Part shown: in pieces, positions 24,515 through 33,882 of the stretch
Layout: every line of letters starts with the position of its first letter
How positions within the stretch are numbered: the first letter of the stretch is position 1
DNA from: an uncultured Rhodospirillaceae bacterium
GTDB taxonomy: Bacteria; Pseudomonadota; Alphaproteobacteria; Azospirillales; Azospirillaceae
NCBI GenBank assembly: GCA_937927415.1
Contig: CALBDS010000044.1
Coordinates: 1 to 64,000 of the forward strand
Length of the DNA: 64,000 bases
Direction of reading: 5' to 3'
Translations under genes and position numbers: made by a program
The notes under the pieces: model-generated
Seen by the model: the letters and a program-made list of their open reading frames with translations, nothing else
What the model was told of the DNA's origin: nothing
Databases searched by the model: none

Positions 24515-25902
24515 CCGACCCGCGCGATACGCTGCGGGATCTGCGGCACACGCTGCACGATATCCCGGAAGCGAAATTCGTGGAAATCGTCCGGTTGCTG
24601 GAACAGGTGGGCGACCTGCCGGAGGTGCGGGATACCTTTGCGTCCATCCGTCCCCGGCTGGCCCGCGTGCGTCCGGCGCGCCGCCCGACCCTGAAGCGCA
24701 TCTTCTGTGACCCGTTCGAGGATGTGTTGGAGGCCGCGCGCATCGCCGACGTGCCGGTGGGGCGCGTGGAGCGTGCCGCCATCGACCCGCTGTGGCGGGT
24801 GGTGGAACAGCGCGGCGATCCCAGGCAACTGGCCACCCTGGAACAGGCGGTGCGCCGGTTGGACGGCCATGATGCCAAGGGCCGTCACACGCTGGGCTGC
24901 CGCCTGTGGTGGGTGGCCGGCACCGCCCTGCGCACCGCCCTGGCCGAGGCGGAAAAGAGCGTCACCGTCCTGCGCGACCTGTTCAACGGCGACCCCGAAC
25001 TGGTGCGGCAGGCCCAGGACATCGCCGATTTCCAGGATCTGGGCCACCTGATCGCCCAGACCAAGGCGTCCCTGCCCCCCAAGCCGATCCCGGCACTGGA
25101 TGCGGAATCCATCGCCATCATCGGTGACGCCGTGCGGGAAGCGGCGAAGCAGGCCCCGCTGAAGCCGGTGTTCGTGCTGCTGGTGGTGGCGTCGCGGATG
25201 CGCCGGCCCGCCGACCTGCTGGCCGTCCTGGGCGACATGGATTTCGGCAAGGCCCACCGGCACAAGCCGGCCATCGTCGCCCAGCTTTCCGGTCTGGTGG
25301 TCACCGCGCTGGAGGATCGCAGCCAGCGGTTGGAGGGGCTGGATACCCTGGCCCACGATCCCGCCGCCGCCGTCGATCTGGCCGAACAGATGGTGCAAAG
25401 CCTGGAATCCACCTTGTCCGTCATGGGCACCTTGAACGAAACCGCCTATGATGCGCGCTTGGACGAGGTGCGGCAGGCGGTGCGCGGCATGGTGTCCACC
25501 ACGGTGATCGCACCGGCACCGGCGGCGGTGGCCTCATCCCTGCCCCGGCTGTCTCCGCCGGGCACGCCGCCCGCCCCGCCCGACGACGACGCCCAGGCCC
25601 GCGCCGAGGATCACATCCGGGCGCTGCGCCGCTGCCAGGGATTCGCCGGAACGCTGGGGCTGGAACCGCAGGTGGCGGACACGCTGAAGACCATCGGCCA
25701 GACGGTCGAAAAGCAGGCCGCGGTGCTGATGAATGGCCTGGACCGGGTGCCGCGCACCGACGACAGCCTGCTGTCCATGGAACAGGCGCTGTTCTGCACC
25801 GTGCGTATGCTGGAACTGGCTGTCGGTCCCGCCCCGGCCGACGCCTTGCGGATTCAGGCGATGCAGGCTATGGACGACGCCTTCGACGGGCTGTCCGGGT
25901 AA
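24511..25902 (+). CDS. Unrecognised helical protein, second gene of HNH cassette
   Basis: 463 residues, nearly all predicted helix, with no family I recognise. The N-terminal ~60 residues (DTLRDLRHTLHDIPEAKFVEIVRLLEQVGDLPEV) look like helical hairpins. A basic patch ARVRPARRPTLKRIF (about 50-65) precedes FCDPFEDVL. A Pro/Ala-rich linker at ~345-370 (PRLSPPGTPPAPPDDD) separates a C-terminal ~95-residue helical domain. Coiled-coil or scaffold character is likely. Its start overlaps the preceding stop (ATGA) and its stop lies 7 bp before the GTG of the HNH gene, so the three are co-expressed. Confidence 0.72.
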   Translation: MTDPRDTLRDLRHTLHDIPEAKFVEIVRLLEQVGDLPEVRDTFASIRPRLARVRPARRPTLKRIFCDPFEDVLEAARIADVPVGRVERAAIDPLWRVVEQRGDPRQLATLEQAVRRLDGHDAKGRHTLGCRLWWVAGTALRTALAEAEKSVTVLRDLFNGDPELVRQAQDIADFQDLGHLIAQTKASLPPKPIPALDAESIAIIGDAVREAAKQAPLKPVFVLLVVASRMRRPADLLAVLGDMDFGKAHRHKPAIVAQLSGLVVTALEDRSQRLEGLDTLAHDPAAAVDLAEQMVQSLESTLSVMGTLNETAYDARLDEVRQAVRGMVSTTVIAPAPAAVASSLPRLSPPGTPPAPPDDDAQARAEDHIRALRRCQGFAGTLGLEPQVADTLKTIGQTVEKQAAVLMNGLDRVPRTDDSLLSMEQALFCTVRMLELAVGPAPADALRIQAMQAMDDAFDGLSG

Positions 25903-25909
25903 GCGTTTC

Positions 25910-26260
25910 GTGACCGATCTGTTTGGCGATGCCGCCGGCATTGTGCTGTCGCTGGTGATTCTGTGGCTTCTGCTGCGTCTGGTTCTGTGGACATGGCGCT
26001 ACAACCGCCGCCAGATGGCCCGGCGGCGGCGGCAGGCGGCTTATGCCGGCTATATCAACAGCGAAACCTGGAAGGCTCTGCGGCAGGAGGCGTTGGAGCG
26101 GGACGGACATCGTTGCCGCCTGTGCAACGCCCGCCGCGGGCTGGAAGTACACCACCGTTATTATCCGGGGGTGATGGGAACGGAAACGGTGGATGCCCTG
26201 ACCACCCTCTGCCACCCCTGCCACGAAGGGATCACCGAGATGCTGCGTGCCCGGCGGTGA
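25910..26260 (+). CDS. Membrane-anchored HNH endonuclease-like protein
   Basis: 116 residues from a GTG at 25910, 7 bp after the previous stop; the longer frame from 25733 overlaps that gene. Residues ~8-29 (AAGIVLSLVILWLLLRLVLW) form one membrane helix followed by a strongly basic stretch (RRQMARRRRQ), predicting an N-out/C-in anchor. Residues 50-110 are an HNH zinc-finger nuclease core: CRLC (Cys69, Cys72), HHRYYPGV (His81, His82) and CHPCHEG (Cys101, Cys104, His105). HNH nucleases tethered to the inner membrane are unusual, and the substrate is unknown. It could also be a structural zinc-binding HNH relative without cleavage. Confidence 0.75.
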   Translation: MTDLFGDAAGIVLSLVILWLLLRLVLWTWRYNRRQMARRRRQAAYAGYINSETWKALRQEALERDGHRCRLCNARRGLEVHHRYYPGVMGTETVDALTTLCHPCHEGITEMLRARR

Positions 26261-26284
26261 CCGTTTCTGTGAGACCGGCTTTCC

Positions 26285-26455
26285 TTACAGTTTCGGTTCT
26301 ATGGTCAGCATGACCAGCATGAGACCGTTGATGGCGGTGGCCAGAACCACCACCCACACCGTCATCACCGGGTTGATGAGCAGCGTGCCGACGACCGCCA
26401 CCAGAACCACCAGCAAAAGACCGATGGCCATCAGGCTGTCACGAGTCGATTCCAT
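26285..26455 (-). CDS. Small membrane protein (56 aa) downstream of ferredoxin
   Basis: Read from the sequence on the minus strand: ATG at 26455, TAA at 26285-26287, with AAGGGAC about 9 nt upstream. The protein starts MESTRDSLMAIGLLLVVLVA and contains two hydrophobic spans (about residues 9-26 and 31-51), separated by INPVMTVW, ending TIEPKL. There is no recognisable family. It is the third gene of a minus-strand trio with a 2[4Fe-4S] ferredoxin and a 34-residue membrane peptide, which suggests a membrane partner for electron transfer, by position only. Confidence 0.68.
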   Translation of the reverse strand: MESTRDSLMAIGLLLVVLVAVVGTLLINPVMTVWVVVLATAINGLMLVMLTIEPKL

Positions 26456-26485
26456 GATGTTCGTCCCTTTCCATTCACAAGACCG

Positions 26486-26677
26486 TCATGCCGGCTGGCA
26501 ACAGTCGGTCGGGCAGACGGATGCGCATTGCGGCCCATCCGACCGTTTGCGGCATTCGGTGCATTTGGCGGGGTCGATGACATAGGTGCCACGCTTCACG
26601 CTGATGGCCCCGTTGGGGCACACGGCAACGCAGGCGTCACAGGCAACGCATTCGGCGGCGATGATCCGATAGGCCAT
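26486..26677 (-). CDS. 2[4Fe-4S] ferredoxin
   Basis: 63 residues. Cluster I ligands are C10-X2-C13-X2-C16-X3-C20-P. Cluster II has the longer C39-X2-C42-X8-C51-X3-C55-P spacing of Allochromatium/FdxN-type ferredoxins, and two further Cys are at 59-60. These low-potential proteins donate electrons to, for example, nitrogenase-related or radical enzymes. The neighbours are two tiny membrane proteins rather than an enzyme, so the partner is unknown. GGGCGGGA precedes the start by about 7 nt. The name fdxN is not used because no nif gene is present. Confidence 0.92.
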   Translation of the reverse strand: MAYRIIAAECVACDACVAVCPNGAISVKRGTYVIDPAKCTECRKRSDGPQCASVCPTDCCQPA

Positions 26678-26692
26678 GATAACGTCCCGCCC

Positions 26693-26797
26693 TCACTTGT
26701 TCTTGCGGGTCAGCAGGAAGACAAACACGCCGATGGTGACGACAAAGACGCTGCCGGCACCGACCAGGGCGATATAGGTCTGGGTATCGAAGTTCAT
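26693..26797 (-). CDS. Tiny single-span membrane protein (34 aa)
   Basis: Minus-strand frame found by reading the gap: ATG 26797, TGA 26693-26695, preceded by AAGGGAAC about 8 nt upstream. Sequence features are a short polar N terminus (MNFDTQTY), one membrane helix (IALVGAGSVFVVTIGVFVFL) and a basic LTRKNK tail, so an N-out/C-in topology is expected. It is 15 bp upstream of the ferredoxin gene and probably the first cistron of the trio. Size and topology recall small subunits of respiratory complexes (CydX/CcoQ-like), but there is no sequence evidence for that. Confidence 0.65.
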   Translation of the reverse strand: MNFDTQTYIALVGAGSVFVVTIGVFVFLLTRKNK

Positions 26798-27022
26798 GGG
26801 GGTGTTCCCTTTGCCGGACGATCCGATCCCCCAAGGCTAGGGATATGGCCCTGCCCTGCCCTTGCGAATCCGCAATGGCTGGCGCGAAAATCGGCAGGGT
26901 GCGTCATTTCGCGCCAGCCGTGCGCCCTCATCGTGTTTGCGAAACATGTTGGCGGGGTGATGTCGCTGCCGGTGATCCGTGCCCGTACAAACACGCGGCG
27001 GAGCGACACCACCCTTGCCCTA

Positions 27023-27664
27023 TCAGCCCGGATCGGGCAGCCCGCCGGTCTGCACGATGAAGCTGATGATCTCGTTCAACCCCTGCCCGGCCTTCAGGTT
27101 GGTGAACAGGAACGGGCGGTCGCCGCGCATCTTCTTCGCGTCCCGGTCCATCACCTCCAGGCTCGCGCCCACGTGGGGGGCAAGGTCGATCTTGTTGATG
27201 ACCAGCAGGTCGGAGCGGGTGATGCCGGGGCCGCCCTTGCGCGGGATCTTGTCGCCCGCCGACACGTCGATCACATAGATCGTGATGTCGGCCAGTTCCG
27301 GCGAGAAGGTCGCCGCCAGATTGTCGCCGCCGGATTCGATGAAGATCAGATCCAGATCGGGGAACTTCTCCACCATCTGATCGACGGCGGCGAGGTTGAT
27401 GGAGGCATCCTCGCGGATGGCGGTGTGGGGGCAGCCGCCGGTTTCCACGCCCATGATCCGCGACGGGTGCAGGGCGCCCGAACGGGTCAGGAACTCCGCA
27501 TCTTCCTTGGTGTAGATGTCGTTGGTGATGGCGGCGACGTTCCAGTCGTCGCGCATCCGCTTGCACAAAGCATCGGTCAGCGCCGTCTTGCCGGACCCGA
27601 CCGGGCCGCCGATGCCCACGCGCAAGGGGCCGGTGTGGCCGCGGGTGATGGGGGTGAAGGTCAT
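27023..27664 (-). CDS. ureG: Urease accessory GTPase UreG
   Basis: 213 residues from ATG 27664, which overlaps the ureF stop (ATGA); a longer frame reaching 28015 is a shadow of ureF. The P-loop GIGGPVGSGKTALTDALCK, switch region EDAEFLTRSGALHPSRIMGVETGGCPH (metal-binding Cys-Pro-His within it) and NKIDLAP G4 motif are all present. UreG hydrolyses GTP to deliver nickel to apo-urease with UreD/UreF and UreE. It is the last gene of the ure cluster; 225 bp follow before the ferredoxin operon. Confidence 0.97.
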   Translation of the reverse strand: MTFTPITRGHTGPLRVGIGGPVGSGKTALTDALCKRMRDDWNVAAITNDIYTKEDAEFLTRSGALHPSRIMGVETGGCPHTAIREDASINLAAVDQMVEKFPDLDLIFIESGGDNLAATFSPELADITIYVIDVSAGDKIPRKGGPGITRSDLLVINKIDLAPHVGASLEVMDRDAKKMRGDRPFLFTNLKAGQGLNEIISFIVQTGGLPDPG

Positions 27665-28344
27665 GAGCGGAACAGCCTCGTGTACTGTGTTTCGTGAGTG
27701 ATGGAGGTCCAATCGACCATTGGCGCCCGGCTGCCCAGATCGTCCGGCCCGGCATCCGCCGCCCACAGCGCCATGGTGTGGGCGACATCTTCCAGAGCTG
27801 CCAGCGCCCGCTGGCCGTCGGTCTGGCCCAGCGGCACCAGCCGCACGCCCGCCGACACCAGATTGGCGGCGACGGCGTGAGTGAACCCTTGCAAAGTATC
27901 GGCCAACGGGATGCCCGCCAGGGCCGCCGCCAGCCCCACCGCCACCGGATGGGCCGGGGCGCGGCCCATATCCTTGATGATGGCGGCCCAACGGTCCAGC
28001 CCGTCCAGCGGCCACGCCGCCCGCACGGTGGTGAGGAACGCCGCCCCTTGGGCCGAGGACTCCAGCGCGGTTTCCGCCGATGCCCGCATCACGTCGGCCC
28101 GTTCCACCGCCCAGCGGAACCTGTCCTCGTCACCCGCGCTCACCGCCCGGTGGGTCAGCGCCAGAAACACCCCGTCGGCCCGCCCGGCCCCGTGCTCCAA
28201 AACCGCCGTCACCCACTGGGCAAGCGTGGCGCGGTCACGGACGAATCCGGCCTCCGCCGCCTTTTCCAGCCCGTGGCTGTAGGTGTAGCCGCCGGTCGGA
28301 AAGCTGGGCGACAGCCACGCCAGCAGACGCAGAAGAGGGGTCAT
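27661..28344 (-). CDS. ureF: Urease accessory protein UreF
   Basis: 227 residues, all-helical. The UreF start LAWLSPSFPTGGYTYSHGLEKAAEAG and the motif TLQGFTHAVAANLVSAGVRLVPLGQTDGQRAL are diagnostic. It bridges UreD and UreG in the urease activation complex. It is separated from ureE by ~207 bp that contain a palindromic repeat element, unusual in this otherwise compact cluster, and overlaps ureG by 4 bp. Confidence 0.96.
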   Translation of the reverse strand: MTPLLRLLAWLSPSFPTGGYTYSHGLEKAAEAGFVRDRATLAQWVTAVLEHGAGRADGVFLALTHRAVSAGDEDRFRWAVERADVMRASAETALESSAQGAAFLTTVRAAWPLDGLDRWAAIIKDMGRAPAHPVAVGLAAALAGIPLADTLQGFTHAVAANLVSAGVRLVPLGQTDGQRALAALEDVAHTMALWAADAGPDDLGSRAPMVDWTSITHETQYTRLFRS

Positions 28345-28353
28345 GAGCCGCCT

Positions 28354-28538
28354 CCCCTCTCCCCCTCGGGGAGAGGGGCGCGCAGAGCGCGGGGGTGAGG
28401 GCCGGATTTCGCGCAGAACGCCCGAAATTCGTTGCGAAGCAACCCCAAATCTGGATTTCGAGAGCCTGTTGGTTCGGTTTTCGGGCTGACGCGCGAAAAC
28501 CGGCCCACACCCCAGCCCTCTCCCCAGGGGGGAGAGGG
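28354..28538. repeat. Palindromic intergenic element between ureE and ureF
   Basis: The element is bounded by two perfect hairpins: CCCCTCTCCCC/GGGGAGAGGGG (28354-28364/28368-28378) and CCCTCTCCCC/GGGGAGAGGG (28516-28525/28529-28538). Inside them, 28393-28414 and 28491-28512 are 22-bp inverted repeats of each other with only two mismatches (GGGTGAGGGCCGG core). This gives a ~185-bp MITE/REP-like unit without coding capacity, inserted in the intercistronic gap of the urease operon. A related GGGTGAGGGC hairpin lies at 32341-32387. Confidence 0.75.
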
Positions 28539-28551
28539 AGAATGGGAAGGA

Positions 28552-29067
28552 TTAGTGATGGTGGTGGTCATGGCCATGATGGTGATGCCCATGATCGTGG
28601 TCGTGCTCGTGATGGTGGTGGTGACCGCCACCGCCAGCATAGGCCCCGGATTCCGGTGAGAAGGGTGCCTCCACCGCCGTCACCGCGGCCCCCAGCCCGT
28701 GCAGCATGTCCACAATCACATGATCCCACCGCAACCGCACCGCCCCGTCGCGGATTTCCACGGGCAGGTGCCGGTTACCCAGATGCCACGCCACCCGCGC
28801 GAGATCCGTGGCGTCGGCGCAGCGCACCTCCGCCAGCTTCTCAGCGGCGGCGGCCACACGGATGAAGCCGCCCTCTTCCAGCGCCAGACCGTCGCCGTGC
28901 TCCAGCGCCACCGCCCGCGGCAGGTCGAGCAGGAACGCGGCCCCGGCATCGTCGGTCAGGCGGATGCGGCGGCGGAAACGGTCGTCGTGGGACAGGGTGA
29001 CGGTGGCGACGGCCTCCGCCTCCGGCCAATGGCCGGCGGAGATGGCCTGTACGGCTCGGCGGGTCAT
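28552..29067 (-). CDS. ureE: Urease nickel chaperone UreE
   Basis: 171 residues. The N-terminal UreE domain contains ATVTLSHDDRFRRRIRLTDD, and the central metal-binding domain has DLARVAWHLGNRHLPVEIRD with the conserved His of LGNRH. The last ~24 residues are a His/Asp tail (HHHHHEHDHDHGHHHHGHD and more), which stores nickel and supplies UreG. It lies 16 bp after ureC. Confidence 0.96.
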   Translation of the reverse strand: MTRRAVQAISAGHWPEAEAVATVTLSHDDRFRRRIRLTDDAGAAFLLDLPRAVALEHGDGLALEEGGFIRVAAAAEKLAEVRCADATDLARVAWHLGNRHLPVEIRDGAVRLRWDHVIVDMLHGLGAAVTAVEAPFSPESGAYAGGGGHHHHHEHDHDHGHHHHGHDHHHH

Positions 29068-29083
29068 CAGCGGGTCTTTCTCA

Positions 29084-30793
<1,710 letters not shown>

Positions 30794-30805
30794 TGTCTCA
30801 ATCCC

Positions 30806-31114
30806 TTACAGAGCGCCGTTGACAAGGCCGTTGAAGCCGTGGACCACCCGCGCGCCGTCATAGGCGACCAGCGTCACGCTGCGGGTCTGGCCCGGCTCGA
30901 ACCGCACCGCCGTGCCGGCGGGGATGTCCAGCCGGTATCCCCGCGCCGCCGCCCGGTCGAACTGCAGCGCCCCGTTGGTCTCAAAAAAGTGATAGTGGGA
31001 ACCCACCTGAATGGGCCGGTCGCCGGTGTTGGACACATCCAGCGTCACCGTCGGACGGCCCGCGTTCAGTTCGATTTCCCCCGCCGCGGGAAGGAGTTCG
31101 CCGGGAATCATCAC
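30806..31114 (-). CDS. ureB: Urease beta subunit
   Basis: 102 residues. MIPGELLPAAGEIELNAGRP at the start, QVGSHYHFFETNGALQFDR in the middle and AVRFEPGQTRSVTLVAYDGA toward the end are UreB hallmarks. It forms the urease heterotrimer with separate alpha and gamma chains, the usual bacterial three-chain layout. It starts 8 bp after ureA. Confidence 0.98.
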   Translation of the reverse strand: MMIPGELLPAAGEIELNAGRPTVTLDVSNTGDRPIQVGSHYHFFETNGALQFDRAAARGYRLDIPAGTAVRFEPGQTRSVTLVAYDGARVVHGFNGLVNGAL

Positions 31115-31122
31115 GTAACCTC

Positions 31123-31425
<303 letters not shown>

Positions 31426-31449
31426 GGCCCTCTTTCCTCACCCTTTTTC

Positions 31450-32316
31450 TTAAATGACCCACAGCCGCGGCAGTCGGTCCGGCAACCCCGCCGCCCGCGC
31501 CCGGAACCCGGCCCAGAAACGGCCGTAGCTTTCGCGCAGGCGCCGGGCGTCGGTGTCGAGGAACCGCACCACCAGCACCCCACCGACACACGTCGCCCCG
31601 GCGTGGCCGCCCACCCCCTCCAGCAACGCGCGGGCGTCGTCCAGCCGCTCTACCGCGTTGGGGGCGGCGTAGACGATGCTGCCATAAGCCACGGCCCCGG
31701 CAAAGCCCGCCGGATGGTCCAGCACCGCGGCGCAATCGCCGTCCAGATGCAGCGTGTCGGCCCACACCAGCCGCCCGTCGCGGCGGATCTCCCACGCTTC
31801 CCGCGCCAGACCTTCCGTAAAACGTTCGCCGCGTGCGATACGCCCGAACACCAGCAATTCCCCCGCCAGCACCCGGCCCGTGCCGGCCACGTCGATGCGG
31901 GTAGAGCGGTTCAGGCGGGCGCGGTCGAACAGGATGGTGTCCTGCGGCAGCCATTCCAGCCATCCGCCGTCACCGCAGGCCAGTTCCACCCCCATGGTCA
32001 CGTCAGGACCGGCGGAGCGGTAGACCTTTTCCGCCGCCTGAGCCACCATCTGCGCCGAAGCGCCGTCGCCCACGCGGGCCGACACCTCCAGCCGGTCACC
32101 GCCCACCAGCCCGCCGGACGTGGTGACCAGCACCGCCATGGGCGGTTCGCCGGCCCCGGGCTGGGGGAACAGGAAGCGCAAGGGATCGTGGTGGTAGAGA
32201 TGGGCCAACCGGGACCCATCATCGCCGGTGCGGACAAACGCCACCTCCGCCCGGCCATGGATGGTCAGCCGCTGGGTTTCCTTAAGGTGATTTCTTACCT
32301 GAAGAAGATCATTCAT
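31450..32316 (-). CDS. ureD: Urease accessory protein UreD
   Basis: 288 residues from ATG 32316. The GTG at 32382 lies inside a 13-bp hairpin and is rejected, although the ribosome site at 32316 is weak. Family sequences are MAVLVTTSGGLVGGDRLEVS, YRSAGPDVTMGVELACGDGG and EWLPQDTILFDRARLNRSTR. It scaffolds UreF-UreG on apo-urease for nickel insertion. It is the first ure gene, following urtE with ~100 bp between them, so the urea transporter and urease may share a transcript. Confidence 0.94.
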   Translation of the reverse strand: MNDLLQVRNHLKETQRLTIHGRAEVAFVRTGDDGSRLAHLYHHDPLRFLFPQPGAGEPPMAVLVTTSGGLVGGDRLEVSARVGDGASAQMVAQAAEKVYRSAGPDVTMGVELACGDGGWLEWLPQDTILFDRARLNRSTRIDVAGTGRVLAGELLVFGRIARGERFTEGLAREAWEIRRDGRLVWADTLHLDGDCAAVLDHPAGFAGAVAYGSIVYAAPNAVERLDDARALLEGVGGHAGATCVGGVLVVRFLDTDARRLRESYGRFWAGFRARAAGLPDRLPRLWVI

Positions 32317-32340
32317 CAAATTGAAAAACCAAGGAAAGCG

Positions 32341-32387
32341 ACCGGGTGAGGGCCGGTGGTACGGACGGAAAACAGCCCTCACCCGGT
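32341..32387. promoter_or_regulatory. Intercistronic hairpin between urtE and ureD
   Basis: ACCGGGTGAGGGC (32341-32353) and GCCCTCACCCGGT (32375-32387) are perfect 13-bp inverted repeats with a 21-nt loop. On the transcript it falls after the urtE stop and ends 25 nt before the ureD ATG. There is no T-run, so partial termination or mRNA end protection between the urt and ure parts is more likely than full termination. Its GGGTGAGGGC arm resembles the ureE-ureF palindromic element. Confidence 0.5.
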
Positions 32388-32418
32388 TCCACGCTGCCCC
32401 AAGGGGCGAGCATAGCTC

Positions 32419-33114
32419 TCAAACGGTCAGGTGACGGCGCACCTCGGACTCGACCATGCCGGCGGCATCGCCCGCAAGCACGATCTCACCCCGGTCCATC
32501 ACCGCGAAATGGTTGGCAAGGTCGCGGGCGAAGTCGAAATACTGCTCCACCAGCAGGATTGCCATGTCCCCCCGCGCGCCCAGCATGCGGATGACGTTCT
32601 CGATCAGCTTGATGATCGACGGCTGGATGCCCTCGGTCGGTTCGTCCAGGATCAGCAGCCGCGGGCGGGTGACCAGCGCGCGCGCGATAGCCAACTGCTG
32701 CTGCTGCCCGCCCGACAGATCGCCGCCGCGGCGCTTCAGCATGGTCTTCAGCACCGGGAACAGCTCGAAGATCTCGTCGGGGATGGTGCGGTCCTTGCGC
32801 GGCAGGGCGGCGAAGCCGGTTTCCAGATTTTCCAGCACGGTCAGGCGGGGAAAGATCTCCCGCCCCTGGGGCACGAAACCGATGCCGCGGCGGGCGCGCT
32901 CGGCGACGGGCAGGCGGGCGATGTCCTGCCCCTCCCACATCACCCGCCCGTGGCGCAGGGATTCCAGCCCCACCACGGCGCGCAGCAGGCTGGTCTTCCC
33001 CACCCCGTTGCGGCCCAGCAGGCAGGTGACCGCCCCCTTGGGTGCCTCCAGCGACACGCCGCGCAGGGTGTGGCTGGCGCCGTAATAGAGATGGGCGTTT
33101 TCAACGGTCAGCAT
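32419..33114 (-). CDS. urtE: Urea ABC transporter ATP-binding protein UrtE
   Basis: 231 residues, LivF-like. Walker A is GRNGVGKT (34-41), the signature is LSGGQQQQLAIARAL, Walker B is LLILDEPTEGIQP, and FVPQGREIFPRLTVLENLET is typical of UrtE. It powers high-affinity urea uptake with UrtD. The 15-bp gap to urtD and direct linkage to urease support the urea assignment over branched-chain amino acids. Confidence 0.96.
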   Translation of the reverse strand: MLTVENAHLYYGASHTLRGVSLEAPKGAVTCLLGRNGVGKTSLLRAVVGLESLRHGRVMWEGQDIARLPVAERARRGIGFVPQGREIFPRLTVLENLETGFAALPRKDRTIPDEIFELFPVLKTMLKRRGGDLSGGQQQQLAIARALVTRPRLLILDEPTEGIQPSIIKLIENVIRMLGARGDMAILLVEQYFDFARDLANHFAVMDRGEIVLAGDAAGMVESEVRRHLTV

Positions 33115-33129
33115 GACGCGGCATCCCCC

Positions 33130-33882
33130 TTAGCGGCCCAGATAGACTTCGATGACGCGCTGGTCGTTCTGCACCACGTCCAGCGAGCCTTCGGCCAGCA
33201 CCGACCCTTCGGCCAGCACGGTGACCTTGGCGCCCAGCCGACGGACGAACTCCATGTCGTGCTCCACCACCACCACCGAGCGGTCGCGGTTGATGTCGAG
33301 GATCAGGTCGGCGGTCTGCTCCGTCTCGTGGTCGGTCATGCCGGCCACCGGCTCGTCCAGCAGCATCACCGCCGGTTCCTGCATCAACAGCATGCCGATC
33401 TCCAGCCACTGCTTCTGCCCGTGGCTCAGCGCACCCGCCCGCATGGCGCCCTTGCCGGTCAGGCCGATGCGGGTGATGGTCGCCTCGATCCGGTCGCGGT
33501 CGGCGGACGGCAGGGTGAAGAACAGGGTTTTCCACACCCCCCGCTCACCCTTCAGCGCCAGTTCCAGATTTTCGAACACGGTCAGGTGTTCGAACACCGT
33601 TGGCTTCTGGAATTTCCTGCCGATACCGAGGTTTGCGATGCGGGTTTCATCCAGTTTGCGAAGATCGACCTGTCCATCGAACAGCACGTCGCCGTGGTCG
33701 GGCTTGGTCTTGCCGGTGATGACGTCCATCATCGTGGTCTTGCCCGCCCCGTTGGGACCGATGATGGTGCGCAACTCGCCCTTCTGCAAAATCAGGCTGA
33801 GGTTGTTCAGCGCGCGGAAGCCGTCGAAGCTGACCGACACGCCGTCGAGATAGAGGATCGAGCCTTCGGCCTTGTCATGCAT
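33130..33882 (-). CDS. urtD: Urea ABC transporter ATP-binding protein UrtD
   Basis: 250 residues, LivG-like. Walker A is GPNGAGKTTMMDVITGKTKP. The signature region LSHGQKQWLEIGMLLMQEPA carries SHGQ instead of SGGQ, as is usual for UrtD, and Walker B is VMLLDEPVAGMTDHET. It overlaps the 3' end of urtC by 8 bp, so translation is coupled. Confidence 0.96.
   Translation of the reverse strand: MHDKAEGSILYLDGVSVSFDGFRALNNLSLILQKGELRTIIGPNGAGKTTMMDVITGKTKPDHGDVLFDGQVDLRKLDETRIANLGIGRKFQKPTVFEHLTVFENLELALKGERGVWKTLFFTLPSADRDRIEATITRIGLTGKGAMRAGALSHGQKQWLEIGMLLMQEPAVMLLDEPVAGMTDHETEQTADLILDINRDRSVVVVEHDMEFVRRLGAKVTVLAEGSVLAEGSLDVVQNDQRVIEVYLGR

Noticed and set aside
26486..26677. Naming the ferredoxin fdxN and calling a nif locus
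   Set aside because: Apart from the Nif11 domain, no nitrogenase or nif assembly gene is present in the window; cluster spacing alone does not prove a nitrogen-fixation role.
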